DNA of 35,330 nt from an uncultured Clostridia bacterium (GCA_944386135.1 CALWZW010000015.1:1-35330), one strand, 5' to 3'; positions 1 through 10,245 are shown, counted from the first letter of the stretch. Notes: a model not told the origin generated them from the letters alone. Made by a program: numbers and translations.

Positions 1-467
1 TCTTCTGTTCCTACATTATCTACACTACTCATTCCGGTTAGCTCATCATAATATACTTGATATACATACCCTTCTTGTACAGTAACAATTATATCTTTAC
101 TTTCTTCATTTGGAACTGCTGATTTTATCCATGACTCCTGTTCCATATCTTCTGCCATACTTGTTACTGTTGTCGTTCTTCCTGCTAAGCTATCTGCTAG
201 AATAATACTATGTACTAGTTGCTCTATTTGCTCTTTATATTGCTGATATTTGTAGTCATCTACTGCTTCTTCTGTTCCGACTATTATCCCTTCATCTCCT
301 GTGATTTGGCTTACTGCAACTCCTACTAGTATGACAAGTAATATTACTGTAACTAGCAAAGCAATTAAAGTAATTCCTTTTTCTTCTTTTAGTTTATTAC
401 TTTTTCTGGTATGATTAATAAGTCCAACTAAAGGGTTGGTTTTAATTTGGTTTTGACTTTTTTTCAT
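1..467 (-). CDS. Type IV pilin-like protein, N-terminal part (runs off the window)
   Basis: The reading frame starts at ATG 467, with a strong ribosome binding site (AAGGAGG, 487-481), and stays open to the window edge (155 codons seen). After a basic leader (MKKSQNQIKTNP) of about 30 residues comes KEEKGITLIALL followed by a hydrophobic stretch of about 20 residues. This is the class III (prepilin peptidase) signal layout with cleavage after glycine. The usual Glu at +5 is missing, as in the two large pilin-like proteins further along. The rest is polar (VGTEEAVDDYKYQQYKEQ). It is probably an exported, membrane-anchored pilin or pseudopilin. No pilus assembly gene is visible, so assembly into a fibre is inferred from the signal alone. 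Two GGA glycines here follow ordinary codons (GTC GGA, ACC GGA), so the frame is not disturbed. Confidence 0.8.
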   Translation of the reverse strand, partial: MKKSQNQIKTNPLVGLINHTRKSNKLKEEKGITLIALLVTVILLVILVGVAVSQITGDEGIIVGTEEAVDDYKYQQYKEQIEQLVHSIILADSLAGRTTTVTSMAEDMEQESWIKSAVPNEESKDIIVTVQEGYVYQVYYDELTGMSSVDNVGTE

Positions 468-969
468 TTTGGTTTAGCTTCCTCCTTGTTCTTTAGTTTA
501 TTTTACTTATTTTGCTTTTAAGGAGTTAAACCGCAAAAAGCACAGGTACTTTAGCATATATTTTGACATTACAAAATATAATACAAAGTAACTGTGACTT
601 TATATTTTTTATTAATATTTTTGCATATTCAAAATATCCTTTTAAACTGCATATTTTAGCGTATACAGTCTCAAGGCATAAGTGATTTGGTTTTTGACTT
701 TTCATTTTTTTGGTTTTCTCCTTTTTTCTTGTAGATTTATTATACCTTTTTTTATTTGTCATTGTCAATACATTTTTGTCATTATTTGTCTGGAAGTTTT
801 TGGACATATTTTTATTAAATTTTGCCATTTTATTGATTAATTGGTAAATATTTACTTTTGTGTTTCTTAAAATTATTTATTTTACATGCTAATATAAGTT
901 TACAAAACAGGTTATAGTAACTAATATGTTAATCTGTGTATATTATACTGAAATGGAGGAAGATATTTT
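468..969. other. 502-bp intergenic region with a possible decayed pilin leader
   Basis: This divergent gap between a pilin gene and an XRE regulator holds no gene I can support. On the minus strand, 735-686 resembles the start of the neighbouring pilin gene: GGAG, CCAAAAAA, then ATG at 705 and MKSQKPN, against MKKSQNQIK in the intact gene. The frame runs to a stop at 526 but lacks the GITLIAL motif and any hydrophobic pilin segment, so I read it as a decayed duplicate or chance. Just before the XRE gene (940-952) the strand carries TATTATAC, a weak -10-like box. A good -35 partner is not evident. Confidence 0.35.
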
Positions 970-1305
970 ATGGCATTAGATTATAAATTAATCGGTGAAA
1001 GATTAAAGAAAGCAAGAATTCAAAAGGGTTATACTCAAGAAAAACTTTCAGAAATGATAAATGTTTCTATTGCATATTTAAGTAGAATTGAAACTGGTGC
1101 AACTCATATAAATTTAAAACGTTTAAATGAGCTTTGCGGTATTTTAGGTGTGTCTGAAGCGTTTATTTTAAATGGTGCTTCTGATAATTCTGACACTTAT
1201 CTTAATAATGAACTTAGTAGTATTTTAAAGGATTGTACTCCTGAGAAGAAGGAACTAATTTATCAAATTGCGACTATTATTTCTGAAAAAGATGAAAATA
1301 AATAA
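970..1305 (+). CDS. XRE-family helix-turn-helix regulator, 111 aa
   Basis: A SinR/XRE type helix-turn-helix fills residues 5-65: IGERLKKARIQKGYTQEKL, then VSIAYLSRIETG, where the recognition helix ends. A short helical tail follows (NELSSILKDCTPEKKEL), of the kind that mediates dimerisation in small XRE regulators. A GGAGG box at 955-959 places the start at 970. The gene diverges from the pilin gene at 467 and may control it, but no operator repeats like those at 21463-21576 are seen in the gap, so its target is unknown. Its 3' end runs directly into a large inverted repeat. Confidence 0.85.
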   Translation: MALDYKLIGERLKKARIQKGYTQEKLSEMINVSIAYLSRIETGATHINLKRLNELCGILGVSEAFILNGASDNSDTYLNNELSSILKDCTPEKKELIYQIATIISEKDENK

Positions 1306-1313
1306 AAAAAATG

Positions 1314-1542
1314 AAAAAGAAAAGGGAACTTAATAAAATGAAATAAAAAATATATTAGTAAAAGCTATAATTAGCCGTTTTTGAGTAATATTTATAAATT
1401 AAGAAGTTCTGCGCAGTGAGGCTCCCCGAGTGGAAGTGACCATAGGTGAGTGGCGAAGCCAGCAAAGAACGATTAATTTATAAATATTACTCAAAAAGGT
1501 AGGCGGAAATAATTTCATTTTATTAAGTTCCCTTTTCTTTTT
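1314..1542. repeat. Nested perfect inverted repeat with a GC-rich core
   Basis: The outer arms (1314-1344 and 1512-1542) are 31-bp perfect inverted copies. Inner arms (1378-1400 and 1475-1497) are 23-bp perfect inverted copies. The centre (1401-1474) is markedly GC-richer than its surroundings, with blocks such as GAGGCTCCCCGAGTGG and GGTGAGTGGCGAAGCC. The element separates two convergent genes and could act as a bidirectional terminator, but it is far larger than needed for that. The form fits a MITE-like mobile repeat or a large folded RNA. I do not recognise the core as a known riboswitch or ribozyme. Confidence 0.75.
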
Positions 1543-1544
1543 TA

Positions 1545-3443
1545 TTATATTAAGTTTAATTTCATAAGTTCATCTAGTACTATTATAAACATTGCATGTG
1601 ACCATCCTAGTCCTATTACCCATGCTGATTTCATTTGATGGTTATCCACTTGTTCTGCTAAAAAGCCATGTTTTGTACTTGTTGCGACTACAAAATCAAA
1701 GCATTCTTTTGCTTTTTTATAATCTTTTGTTTCTATGTAATATAATGCCATCCAAAGTGTTGCAACAACCCAAGGTCTATCTTCAGTATAATGATCATTT
1801 TCAAATCTTAAATAACCACTTGTGTATGTTCTTAAATTTAAGTTTATTCTTTCTATAGTATTAGTGATTTTCTTCTCATTTGGTGAAAACATCCTAAATG
1901 GAATTGTAACTCCAAGTATACTAATATCTAGTCTTCTATCATCTAAATTTCTTACAAAGCTTTTCTTTGTTTCGTCATATAGTTTTTCTATTACGTAATT
2001 TTTTATTTGTATTAATTGTTTTTCTATTATCTCTTTTTGTTTTATGATAGTTTCCTGTTTTAATCTATTTGCTTGCAAATCTTCTGCCAAAGCATCATAT
2101 ATTTTTTGCATTGCTTCAAATGCTGCAAATATACTTGCAAGGGAATATATACTCACACCTTCATGCATTTCCCATAAATCATAGCTCACTTGCATTTCTT
2201 TTTTATTTTCTATAATATCTTCTACATAGTTTTCTAGGAATTTAATTGCTTTTTCTACCATTTTTAAATTTTCTTGTAGAAATTTTTTATCTTTTGTTCT
2301 TGTATAATGGTCATATATTCCATAAACTATTCCTGCTGTTTCGTCTATTTGATATCCCCAGCATGGTGCAAGTGTACAGTCTGTATAAAATCTTTGCTCC
2401 CACATTCCATTTCTTGATTGTGTATTCTTGCAAAATACTTTATAAAATTTTTCTGTTTCTTTTTCCATGTTTATTAAATCTAAAGCTTTAGTTATATACA
2501 CAGAATCTCTTGGCCAGCAGTATGCATATCTTCCACATTTTGTGAATTTTTCATCTATTTCCATTGCAGCAGACATTCCACCTGTATTTGAGTTTGTAAG
2601 TAATGGAAATAAAAGTATGGTTCTTGCATATATATTTCTTATTGTTTCTTTATATCTTGTTCCTTCTAGTTCTAATTTAGAATGATTTTTTACATATTTT
2701 CTCCAATATTTTTTTGTATTTTGTAGTTCTTTTTCCACGTCTATTCTTTTAATCTTGTCTATTTGTTCTTCTATTTCTTCGAATTTATTTTTTTCTTTAT
2801 TATCACTTATATATATACATACACTAAATTCTTTTACTTCCATTGGTTTTAAAGTTCCTACATCATAGCTAACTGCTGCTTGACTTGACATACCTATATA
2901 ATCTTTGTCTTGAAGTATTCCGTTTCTTATTACTTCATCTGTTCCATGAATTTTATGTGATAATAATTTCAAACTATTTGAAACAACTGCCATGTTATAT
3001 CCATGAGAATATTGTAGCATACCATTTTGAATCACCTTGCTACTTGCAAAGTTATTGTCGTCACTCATCATCTTTGAGTGCACTAAAAATTTTATGTCTA
3101 ATGGAATGTCATGTTCATTTATAAAGGTATATTTGCGTATTATAACATTGTGACTAATTGCTACAAAATCTGTTTGTATCATTTTTAAATTAAAATATGT
3201 GTTTCTTATCTCTGTTTTAAGCACATTTGTATCTTCAATATAGTGTTGTTCATATACATTATTTATATCATCATGTAGATATATTAGATTAGAGTCATTT
3301 ACTTTTACTCCCATATGCATAAATTCTATAAATTGTCTAAAGTCTATATTTGGATAGCAAATTCTAGCTATTTCTCCTTTTTCTGTTAGTCCTACTTTTA
3401 CATCTTTATTTCCTATTATGGCGTCGTTTAAGTATGTTTTCAC
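1545..3443 (-). CDS. Glycoside hydrolase family 15-like protein (glucoamylase/trehalase type)
   Basis: This 632-residue protein has the GH15 (alpha/alpha)6-barrel signature motifs: WPRDSVYITKALDLI around residue 317, YDLWEMHEGVSIYSLAS around 425, TEDRPWVVATLWMALYY, and LAEQVD near residue 605. The Glu of WEMHEG and the Glu of AEQVD match the positions of the general acid and base in this family. The first ~250 residues form the beta-rich domain usual in prokaryotic GH15 enzymes. There is no signal peptide, so the enzyme is probably cytosolic and acts on glycogen-like glucans or alpha-glucosides. The start is GTG at 3443, with GGAG about 10 nt upstream. It is separated from the upstream beta-CASP gene by a hairpin element. 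Confidence 0.85.
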   Translation of the reverse strand: MKTYLNDAIIGNKDVKVGLTEKGEIARICYPNIDFRQFIEFMHMGVKVNDSNLIYLHDDINNVYEQHYIEDTNVLKTEIRNTYFNLKMIQTDFVAISHNVIIRKYTFINEHDIPLDIKFLVHSKMMSDDNNFASSKVIQNGMLQYSHGYNMAVVSNSLKLLSHKIHGTDEVIRNGILQDKDYIGMSSQAAVSYDVGTLKPMEVKEFSVCIYISDNKEKNKFEEIEEQIDKIKRIDVEKELQNTKKYWRKYVKNHSKLELEGTRYKETIRNIYARTILLFPLLTNSNTGGMSAAMEIDEKFTKCGRYAYCWPRDSVYITKALDLINMEKETEKFYKVFCKNTQSRNGMWEQRFYTDCTLAPCWGYQIDETAGIVYGIYDHYTRTKDKKFLQENLKMVEKAIKFLENYVEDIIENKKEMQVSYDLWEMHEGVSIYSLASIFAAFEAMQKIYDALAEDLQANRLKQETIIKQKEIIEKQLIQIKNYVIEKLYDETKKSFVRNLDDRRLDISILGVTIPFRMFSPNEKKITNTIERINLNLRTYTSGYLRFENDHYTEDRPWVVATLWMALYYIETKDYKKAKECFDFVVATSTKHGFLAEQVDNHQMKSAWVIGLGWSHAMFIIVLDELMKLNLI

Positions 3444-3462
3444 CTTTTACTTTCTCCTTCTT

Positions 3463-3585
3463 AATTTGGAAAATAAACTTCGTATTACGTTGTTACACTC
3501 ATTCAAAATCGCATCAACGTACATAAGTACGCCTCAGCGATATTTGAATTCGTGTGCCTAGTACTACTCGTTTCTTTTCCAAATT
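3463..3585 (-). repeat. Long-hairpin intergenic element, copy 1
   Basis: In minus orientation the element reads an outer arm (AATTTGGAAAAGAAACGAG), then CTAGGCA, an inner arm (GAATTCAAATATCGC), an apical hairpin GAGGCGTAC-TTAT-GTACGTTGA, then the inner and outer arms in reverse. It belongs with the copies at 10246, 14691, 16627 and 34310. The arm sequences differ from those copies while pairing is kept. It lies between the GH15 gene and the beta-CASP gene. Confidence 0.75.
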
Positions 3586-3620
3586 TATATTTTCTTTAAA
3601 TTATATAATTTTTTTATAAA

Positions 3621-3713
3621 TTTTCCAAATTATTCTATAATACTGACATTTCGGTCTTCTTAGTATTTGTATCTTTAAATTAATGACGTAATACGAAGTT
3701 TATTTTTCAAATT
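3621..3713. repeat. Duplicated gene end plus inverted half copy of the hairpin element
   Basis: Two short duplications lie here. Bases 3621-3650 repeat, imperfectly, the 3' end of the beta-CASP gene at 3704-3733, sharing CAAATTA and CTATAATACTGACA-like sequence. Bases 3686-3713 are a copy of one outer arm of hairpin element copy 1 (TACGAAGTTTATTTT), in the opposite orientation to that element's own arm repeat, and they overlap the gene's stop codon. The arrangement looks like the scar of an insertion or rearrangement involving the element. Confidence 0.6.
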
Positions 3714-5359
3714 ACTCTATGATGCTGACAATTAACTGTTCTATCTCTTTAAGTTTCAAATTAATGCTATTTATCTCGTCTTCTCTTGTTTCTTCTGTTA
3801 GTATTTCGTTCTTTAATATATCTTCCATATCAGATATTTCATCACGTAGCATTTTTACTTTATTAATAATCTCATTTTTCTGTAATCTTTTTACTGATTC
3901 TAGTTCTAATCTTCCTTCTAAATATACCTTATTTTCTCCTACATTATATATTTCTCCATATTTAGGTACTGTAACTTGAATATTTGTATTTTCTAATATT
4001 TTTTCCTTAAGTTCTTTTTGTGCTTCTTTTTCTCCATGGACTAAAATGATATGTTTTGGCTTTTGGAAAAATGAATATACAAAGTTTAATAGCCATTCTT
4101 GGTCTGCATGTCCTGAATATCCTTCTATATATTCTATTCTTGCATTTACTGCTATTTCTTCTCCAAATATTTTTACTTTTTTAGCACCTTCTACTATTTT
4201 TCTTCCAAGTGTTCCTGGTGCTTGATATCCTACAAATAGAATAGTATTCTTTGAATTCCATAGATTATGTTTTAAGTGATGTTTTATTCTTCCAACATCG
4301 CACATTCCACTTGCTGATATTATTATGCATGGTGTATCTATCTCATTAAGTGCTTTTGACTCTTCTGCTGTTCTTGTAAACTTTAGTCCGTCAAATTCTA
4401 GTGGATTATCTCCTTTTTCTATTTCTTTTTGAACATCTTCATCAAATAGGTCTTCGTTTGCCTTAAAAACTTCTGTTGCTGAAATTGCAAGTGGACTATC
4501 AACATATACTGGTGTTTCCATTAATAGTCTATATTTGTTTATAAATGTATCATCTTTTGTTGTATCTTTTATCTTATTTAGTTCATAAAGTATCTCTTGT
4601 GTTCTTCCGAACTGCAAATGACGGTATTACTACGTTTCCTCCATTTCTTATTGTATCATACACTATATCCAAGAACATTTTGGCTTTATCATCATTTCTC
4701 ATGTGAAGTCTGTTTCCATAAGTTGATTCCATAACTAAATAGTCTGCTGATTCTATCATTGTTGGAGATGCAAGAAGTGGTATATCATTATTCCCTATAT
4801 CCCCTGAGAATACTATTTTTTCTTGCTTACCATTTTCTTTTATCCAGACTTCTATAATTGCAGAGCCTAGCATGTGACCTGCATCATTATATCTAACAGT
4901 TATATTTTCATCTATATCTACAATTTCATTATATTTTACACTTTTAAATAATTCTAATGATTTTTCGGCATCTTCTGCTGTATATATTGGTGGATATCCT
5001 GATTTTCCTTCCCTTTTTCTCTTTCTATTTTTCCATTCTACTTCCATTTCTTGGATATGTCCGCTATCAGGAAGCATTATTGAACATAAATCACAAGTTG
5101 CTTTTGTTGCATATATTGGATTTCTATATCCTTCAACATATAGTTTTGGTATTCTTCCTGAATGGTCTATGTGTGCATGTGTAAGTAGCATAAAATCTAT
5201 ATCTTTTACATCAAATGCAAATTCATCATAGTTTCTATCTTCTTCTTTTGAGCTTCCTTGGAATAGCCCACAGTCTACCAAAAATTTTTTTCCAGCAGCT
5301 TCTACTAAAAAATTCGAGCCCGTAACCCCTTCTGATGCGCCTAAAAATGTTATTTTCAT
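3712..5359 (-). CDS. Beta-CASP metallo-beta-lactamase RNase-like protein, one CGGA +1 site
   Basis: Read with one skipped base, this is a 548-residue protein. The metallo-beta-lactamase domain shows LLTHAHIDHSGRIP (metal ligands) and FSGDIGNND. The beta-CASP part shows SASGMCDVGRIKHHL and EGYSGHADQ. This is the layout of bacterial CPSF73-like exonucleases/RNA-specificity MBL proteins, so a role in RNA processing is likely. The frame breaks at 4609: GCA GTT C GGA AGA ACA. Skipping the C gives the expected PSFAVGRTQEILYEL, one of the most conserved parts of the family. Reading CGG as arginine ends at a stop eight codons later. Both halves are otherwise intact, with all catalytic motifs, which argues against decay. 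The start is at 5359, with AAGGAGG just upstream. Confidence 0.85.
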
Positions 5360-5374
5360 TATGAACCTCCTTGA

Positions 5375-6934
5375 TTATTTGATAAATAGTCTTGTCTTTT
5401 TCTTACCTTTTATTTGTATTTCTTTTAAATTCTCAATGTCAAAACCTAATTCTGGTATATCTCCGTCATATATATTTACTTCTATAGTTTTTTCTTTTTT
5501 TAGTAGCTGTATGCTAATATTTTCTAAATTCATTATTCTGCTATTTAATATTGGTTTTATTATTTCTATATCCATTTTCAAGTCTTTTGTTAAAGAATTT
5601 AACACTTTAAATTCATATAGTTTTTCTATTACTTTTTCTTCTAATTCTTCTATCTGTTCTTCAAGTGGTTCAACATCTTTAATAAATCTTTCTGCATCAT
5701 ATACAATGAAGTTATAATACCTAATAATTCTAAAAATTTGTAACAGTTCTCTCTTTTGCTCCACTTTAGTTATTTTTTCAAGTCTTTGTTCTAAGCATTT
5801 TATAAAGATTTTTTGTATGTCTATTTTATATTTTTCTTTATTTCTAGTGTTTTTTACATCTTTAAGTAGGTCAACATTCTTTTCTAGTTCTTCTTTTCTT
5901 TGTACATATTTTCTCGCATCAAGAAGGTTGTTACATTCGTCTATTTCTTTTAATGCTTTTTTTCTTTCTTTTTTTATAGTTCCTAAAAGATTATTTAAAC
6001 TAAAAATTTTTTTATATTCCGATAGTTTTGCATTCCTTTTTTCAAATTCTTCTTTAAGTAATTCTTCATCATTTATCATTCTGTCTATTTTGCGTATTTC
6101 TTTTGCTTTCTTCTTTTTGATTTTTGTAAGTTCTATTACTAATTTTTCTTTATCATTTAATCTTTCTAGTTCTTTTTCGTCCCATTCTTTTTCATCTAAT
6201 AATCTTTTCTTTTCATTTTTATTTCTTTGAATACATACTATTATTGATAATCTATATATTAGATTTAATAATTTATCTACATCTTCGTCTGTATATTCTG
6301 TTTTTAATTTTTCTTCTAATTTTTCTAATAGCTCTTTTTGATTTTCTTGTCTCATCCAATTATCTAAGAAATCAAATCCTAATAATATTAATAGATTTTG
6401 ATATATTAAATTACAATCTATATTACTTATTTCATTCGGAAGTGTGTTCCAAGACCAAGCATTAAAGTCTCGTATAATTTCGATATTATTTATATCTCTT
6501 CCTTCGTTAAGCATTTCTGGAAGAGCTATTCTTATTAAATTATATTTTTCGTCTATATACATTCTTGTATCGTTCAACTTAAATAATGCAAAAAGCATTG
6601 CCTTTTCTGTTGGAAATACTCTTATAGTGTTTAAGTATGAATCTACTCTACTTGTAATTCCTTCTTTTGTAAACTCTTCTCCTTCTTCTGAATTTGGTTT
6701 TATAATCTCTATAGATGTACATTTTTTTATTATGGTTATAAGATTTTCTACATATTTATTTTTATTTTCTACATTTACTTTTATGTTCGCATAATCGTTA
6801 TATGAGCTTGTTATTTTATAAAGCGTGCTAAGAAGGAGATTTTTTACATCTCCTGAAAATTTTTTCTTTGATAATACTGTCTCAAGTTTTGTGTTATTGC
6901 TTTGAAATTTTAATAAAATATCATTAGTTTTCAT
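5375..6934 (-). CDS. Unknown coiled-coil protein, 519 aa
   Basis: I do not recognise this family. There is no signal peptide and no membrane segment. Residues 1-190 look globular (FNAWSWNTLPNEISNID lies near 160). Residues about 195-440 are dominated by Lys/Glu heptads typical of long coiled coils, and a short beta-rich tail ends in GKKKTRLFIK. It lies 15 nt upstream of the beta-CASP gene and 26 nt downstream of ftsK, so the three are probably co-transcribed. A scaffold role in chromosome or RNA handling would fit the neighbours but is only a guess. Confidence 0.75.
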   Translation of the reverse strand: MKTNDILLKFQSNNTKLETVLSKKKFSGDVKNLLLSTLYKITSSYNDYANIKVNVENKNKYVENLITIIKKCTSIEIIKPNSEEGEEFTKEGITSRVDSYLNTIRVFPTEKAMLFALFKLNDTRMYIDEKYNLIRIALPEMLNEGRDINNIEIIRDFNAWSWNTLPNEISNIDCNLIYQNLLILLGFDFLDNWMRQENQKELLEKLEEKLKTEYTDEDVDKLLNLIYRLSIIVCIQRNKNEKKRLLDEKEWDEKELERLNDKEKLVIELTKIKKKKAKEIRKIDRMINDEELLKEEFEKRNAKLSEYKKIFSLNNLLGTIKKERKKALKEIDECNNLLDARKYVQRKEELEKNVDLLKDVKNTRNKEKYKIDIQKIFIKCLEQRLEKITKVEQKRELLQIFRIIRYYNFIVYDAERFIKDVEPLEEQIEELEEKVIEKLYEFKVLNSLTKDLKMDIEIIKPILNSRIMNLENISIQLLKKEKTIEVNIYDGDIPELGFDIENLKEIQIKGKKKTRLFIK

Positions 6935-6960
6935 TCTTTATATTAAAGCCCTTTCTTTTG

Positions 6961-9345
6961 TTATTTTTCTTTGTTTTCATTTACATTAGTACTCTCTGTT
7001 GGTTCTGGGTTGTTCTTTAATTCTTCCCATCTTTCTTTTGACATTAATACTTCTCTTGGTTTACTTCCTTGATATCCTGATATTATTCCTCTTTCTGTCA
7101 TTTGATCTATAATTCGTCCTGCTCTTGCATAGCCTACTTTTAATCTTCTTTGTATAAATGAAGTTGATGCTTGTCCATTTGCAATAACTTCTTCTATTGC
7201 TTCTTCTAATCTTGGATCTACATCTTCTTCGTCTTCTTGTTCTTTTATCTCTTTATCTGTTTTATTGGCTTTTTCTATGGATTCTATTATATCTGTATTA
7301 TATGTAGTTTCTCCGTCTCTTTTTAAGAAATCTACTATTTTTTCAACTTCTTTATCTGATACAAATGTACCTTGTACTCTTGTTGGTTTTGAAACTCCTG
7401 TAGGATAATATAGCATATCTCCTTTTCCAAGTAGTTTTTCTGCTCCTGGCATATCTAAAATTGTCCTTGAATCTATTTGAGATGACACTGCAAATGCAAT
7501 TCTTGATGGAATATTTGCTTTGATTAATCCTGTGATTACATCAACCGAAGGTCTTTGAGTTGCTATAACTAAGTGCATTCCTGCTGCTCTTGCTTTTTGT
7601 GCTAGCCTACATATTGCATCTTCTACGTCTTTTGCTGCAACCATCATAAGGTCTGCAAGCTCATCTATTATAATGACAATTTGTGGCATTTTTACATTTT
7701 GCTCTTCTTCTGTTTCTTTTTCTAATGCTTTATTATATCCTTTTATATCTCTTACACCTTTTGCAGCGAATTTTGCATATCTATCTTCCATTTCTTGCAC
7801 AGCCCATGCCAAAGCTCCTGCTGCTTTTCTTGGGTCTGTAACAACTGGTATAAGTAAATGTGGTATTCCGTTATATACAGATAATTCAACGATTTTTGGG
7901 TCTACCATAACAAGTTTTACTTCACTTGGTTTTGCTTTATAGATAATACTTGTAATTAGTGTATTTATACATACACTCTTTCCTGAACCTGTACTTCCTG
8001 CTACAAGTAAGTGTGGCATTTTTGCAATGTCTGCAATTACTCTTGCTCCACTTACGTCTTTTCCAAGTCCCATAGATAGCTTTGACTCTGCAGATACAAA
8101 TTCTTCTGAGTCTATTACATCTCTTAAGTGAACTATTTCTGTTTCTTTATTTGGAATTTCTATTCCTACTGCTTGTTTTCCTGGTATTGGTGCTTCTATT
8201 CTTATGCTTTGTGCTGCCAAATTTAATGCAATATCATCTGCAAGGTTTGCAATTTTGCTAACTCTTACTCCTTCTGCTGGCTTTAACTCATATCTTGTAA
8301 TTGCAGGTCCGACAGATACATCTTCTACTTTTGCTGATACTCCGAAGCTATATAGAGTTTTTTGAAGTTTTAGTGCATTATCTGTAATTGATTTTTTCTC
8401 ACCTCTTACCTTTTTTCCCTCTCCTTGTTCTAGTAAGGCTATAGGTGGAAATTCATAGTTTTGGTCTTCAACAATTTGTGCATGTTCTAGTTGTAGTACC
8501 TGTTTTGTTGGGTCTTTCTTCTCCAATTCTGTTTCCTTGAAAAGGTTTGCTTCTAAATAGTCATCTGATTTTTCTGTTTCTTTTTTTGTATCTTCTTCAA
8601 ATGCAAGTGGTATATCATGTTCGTATTTCTTATCTTTTTTATTTTTTTCCTCTTCTTCTCCAAAAGGATCTTCCATTATTACTGAATGCGATTTTTTATT
8701 TTTTTCTTTTTTCTCTTTCTTTTTCTTCTTAGGCTCTATTATTTTTTCCTCTTCTTCGTCATCATCATCTTCTTCATATTCTCTAGCTTCTTGAAGTTTG
8801 GTTGAAAACTTATCTACAAGTTCTGCTGGTTTTATTCCAAATGTGAAGATTATAAGTAGTATTGCTACTCCAACTAGCACTACATTTGCTCCTATTGTTC
8901 CGAGTAATTTTGTTAGTGGTACAGCAACTAAAACTCCTAAAACTCCTCCACCTTTATTTTCTGTTCCTAGGTCATATCCTTCTGATACGATTTCTGAAAA
9001 TTCGTCATTTATATCTAGTACTTTATTTTCTCCTGATAGTTGTAATGATGTCATGAATGCACAAATACATAGTATTATAACTAGATATTGTATGATTTTA
9101 GGCATGACAAATTCTCTCTTTTCTTTGATAAGAGTAATTCCTATTATAAATGTTCCTACTGGAACAAGATATTTTATCCATCCCATTATTCCACCTAGCA
9201 TCGGACTTAGGTGTTCTCCAATATATCCTGATTGTATATAAATTAATACTGCTAAAAGTATACTAAATATCATAATGACTATTGCGTGTACATAGGCATC
9301 TTGTTTAGCTTTTTTCTTTCTAGTTACTCTCTTCTTCTTTGCCAT
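6961..9345 (-). CDS. ftsK: DNA translocase FtsK/SpoIIIE
   Basis: This 794-residue protein has four membrane segments in the first ~170 residues, a charged linker (about 180-310, runs of Glu and Lys), and the FtsK motor. The motor shows the Walker A motif [28 protein letters not shown] and the Walker B region [12 protein letters not shown]. The C-terminal winged-helix gamma domain ([20 protein letters not shown]) reads the polar DNA sequence that orients pumping. The hexamer moves chromosome ends through the closing septum. The length is normal. An AGGAG box precedes ATG 9345. Confidence 0.95.
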   Translation of the reverse strand: MAKKKRVTRKKKAKQDAYVHAIVIMIFSILLAVLIYIQSGYIGEHLSPMLGGIMGWIKYLVPVGTFIIGITLIKEKREFVMPKIIQYLVIILCICAFMTSLQLSGENKVLDINDEFSEIVSEGYDLGTENKGGGVLGVLVAVPLTKLLGTIGANVVLVGVAILLIIFTFGIKPAELVDKFSTKLQEAREYEEDDDDEEEEKIIEPKKKKKEKKEKNKKSHSVIMEDPFGEEEEKNKKDKKYEHDIPLAFEEDTKKETEKSDDYLEANLFKETELEKKDPTKQVLQLEHAQIVEDQNYEFPPIALLEQGEGKKVRGEKKSITDNALKLQKTLYSFGVSAKVEDVSVGPAITRYELKPAEGVRVSKIANLADDIALNLAAQSIRIEAPIPGKQAVGIEIPNKETEIVHLRDVIDSEEFVSAESKLSMGLGKDVSGARVIADIAKMPHLLVAGSTGSGKSVCINTLITSIIYKAKPSEVKLVMVDPKIVELSVYNGIPHLLIPVVTDPRKAAGALAWAVQEMEDRYAKFAAKGVRDIKGYNKALEKETEEEQNVKMPQIVIIIDELADLMMVAAKDVEDAICRLAQKARAAGMHLVIATQRPSVDVITGLIKANIPSRIAFAVSSQIDSRTILDMPGAEKLLGKGDMLYYPTGVSKPTRVQGTFVSDKEVEKIVDFLKRDGETTYNTDIIESIEKANKTDKEIKEQEDEEDVDPRLEEAIEEVIANGQASTSFIQRRLKVGYARAGRIIDQMTERGIISGYQGSKPREVLMSKERWEELKNNPEPTESTNVNENKEK

Positions 9346-9468
9346 TTATTTTTCTCCTATTTATATCATATATCATATTTTTACAATCTACATTGTATCA
9401 TTGTGATTTTTAAAATGCAATGTTTTTGATAAAATTTTTGTAATATGGATTATTTGGTTTTTATTCAT

Positions 9469-10215
9469 TTATCTTTTTCTTTCTTGCATTAAATATACAA
9501 GTTTACTGGTTATATTATTTGGAGATATTTTTGCAAGTACCCTTAATATTTTTATTCCAATTCCTGGAACTATCATGAATTTGTTCTTCAACATTTTATC
9601 TACTGCATATTTTGCAACTTTCTCACTACTTAATGAATATAAATTGAATTTTACTCCTGCAACATTATTAAAATTTGTATTTACTGGACCTGGGCATAGT
9701 AGGCTTAATTTCACTTTTGATTTTGCTTTTTTTAGTTCTGCTCTTATCCCTTCTGTGAGCCTTACCACATATGCTTTAGATGCATAATAACCTTCCATAA
9801 GTGGTCCTGGCATAAATCCTGCAATTGATGCAACATTTAAAATATGTCCGCTATTCTTTTTAACCATGTCTTTTAGATATAGTTTTGTTAAAATGTGTAC
9901 AGCTGTTATGTTTGTATTAATTAAGCTTATTTCTTTGTCTAAATCTGTTTCTGTAAAATTACCAAATACTCCAAATCCTGCATTATTAATAAGTATATCA
10001 ATGTCTCCTGTCATTTCATGTAGTTTTTTACAGTTCTCAGCTATTTCTAAATCCATTGGTATTATTTCTATATTTTTACCTCTTAATGTTTTCTTTACGC
10101 TTTCAAGTTTTTCTTTATCTCTTGAAACTAATATTAAGTCATAACCTCTTTTATCAAGTTCTCTTGCAATGTCTCTTCCAATACCAGATGAAGCTCCTGT
10201 AATTAATGCTCTCAA
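9469..10215 (-). CDS. Short-chain dehydrogenase/reductase, 248 aa
   Basis: A classical SDR Rossmann fold: the cofactor motif GASSGIG sits at residues 7-13, NNAG follows near residue 78, the catalytic Ser is in NVASIAG, and the Tyr-Lys pair is in YYASK. The Thr/Arg after the Rossmann strand (VSRDKEKL) suggests NADPH preference. The long C-terminus (ILRVLAKISPNNITSKL) resembles SDRs of the lipid or ketoacyl class (DltE/YqjQ-like). The substrate cannot be read from sequence. The gene lies upstream of ftsK (123-nt gap). Confidence 0.85.
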   Translation of the reverse strand: MRALITGASSGIGRDIARELDKRGYDLILVSRDKEKLESVKKTLRGKNIEIIPMDLEIAENCKKLHEMTGDIDILINNAGFGVFGNFTETDLDKEISLINTNITAVHILTKLYLKDMVKKNSGHILNVASIAGFMPGPLMEGYYASKAYVVRLTEGIRAELKKAKSKVKLSLLCPGPVNTNFNNVAGVKFNLYSLSSEKVAKYAVDKMLKNKFMIVPGIGIKILRVLAKISPNNITSKLVYLMQERKR

Positions 10216-10245
10216 ATTTATTCCTCCTCTTGATTACATTTTCTA

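Noticed and set aside
526-828. 100-codon minus-strand ORF
   Set aside because: No ribosome site, composition typical of AT-rich noncoding DNA and no domain; only its inner part resembles a pilin leader, so it is described as a possible remnant.
1401-1474. Known riboswitch or ribozyme in the GC-rich core
   Set aside because: I could not match any conserved motif such as hammerhead, twister or GEMM; it is between convergent 3' ends, an unlikely place for a riboswitch.
3712-5359. Calling the beta-CASP gene two genes or a pseudogene
   Set aside because: Both parts are intact, and one skipped C at a CGGA site restores a highly conserved stretch, as at seven other places.
5817-6230. Long plus-strand ORFs opposite the coiled-coil, PBP, hydrogenase and ftsH genes
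   Set aside because: They are mirror frames of well-supported minus-strand genes, with Leu/Phe/Ser-rich translations and no ribosome sites.
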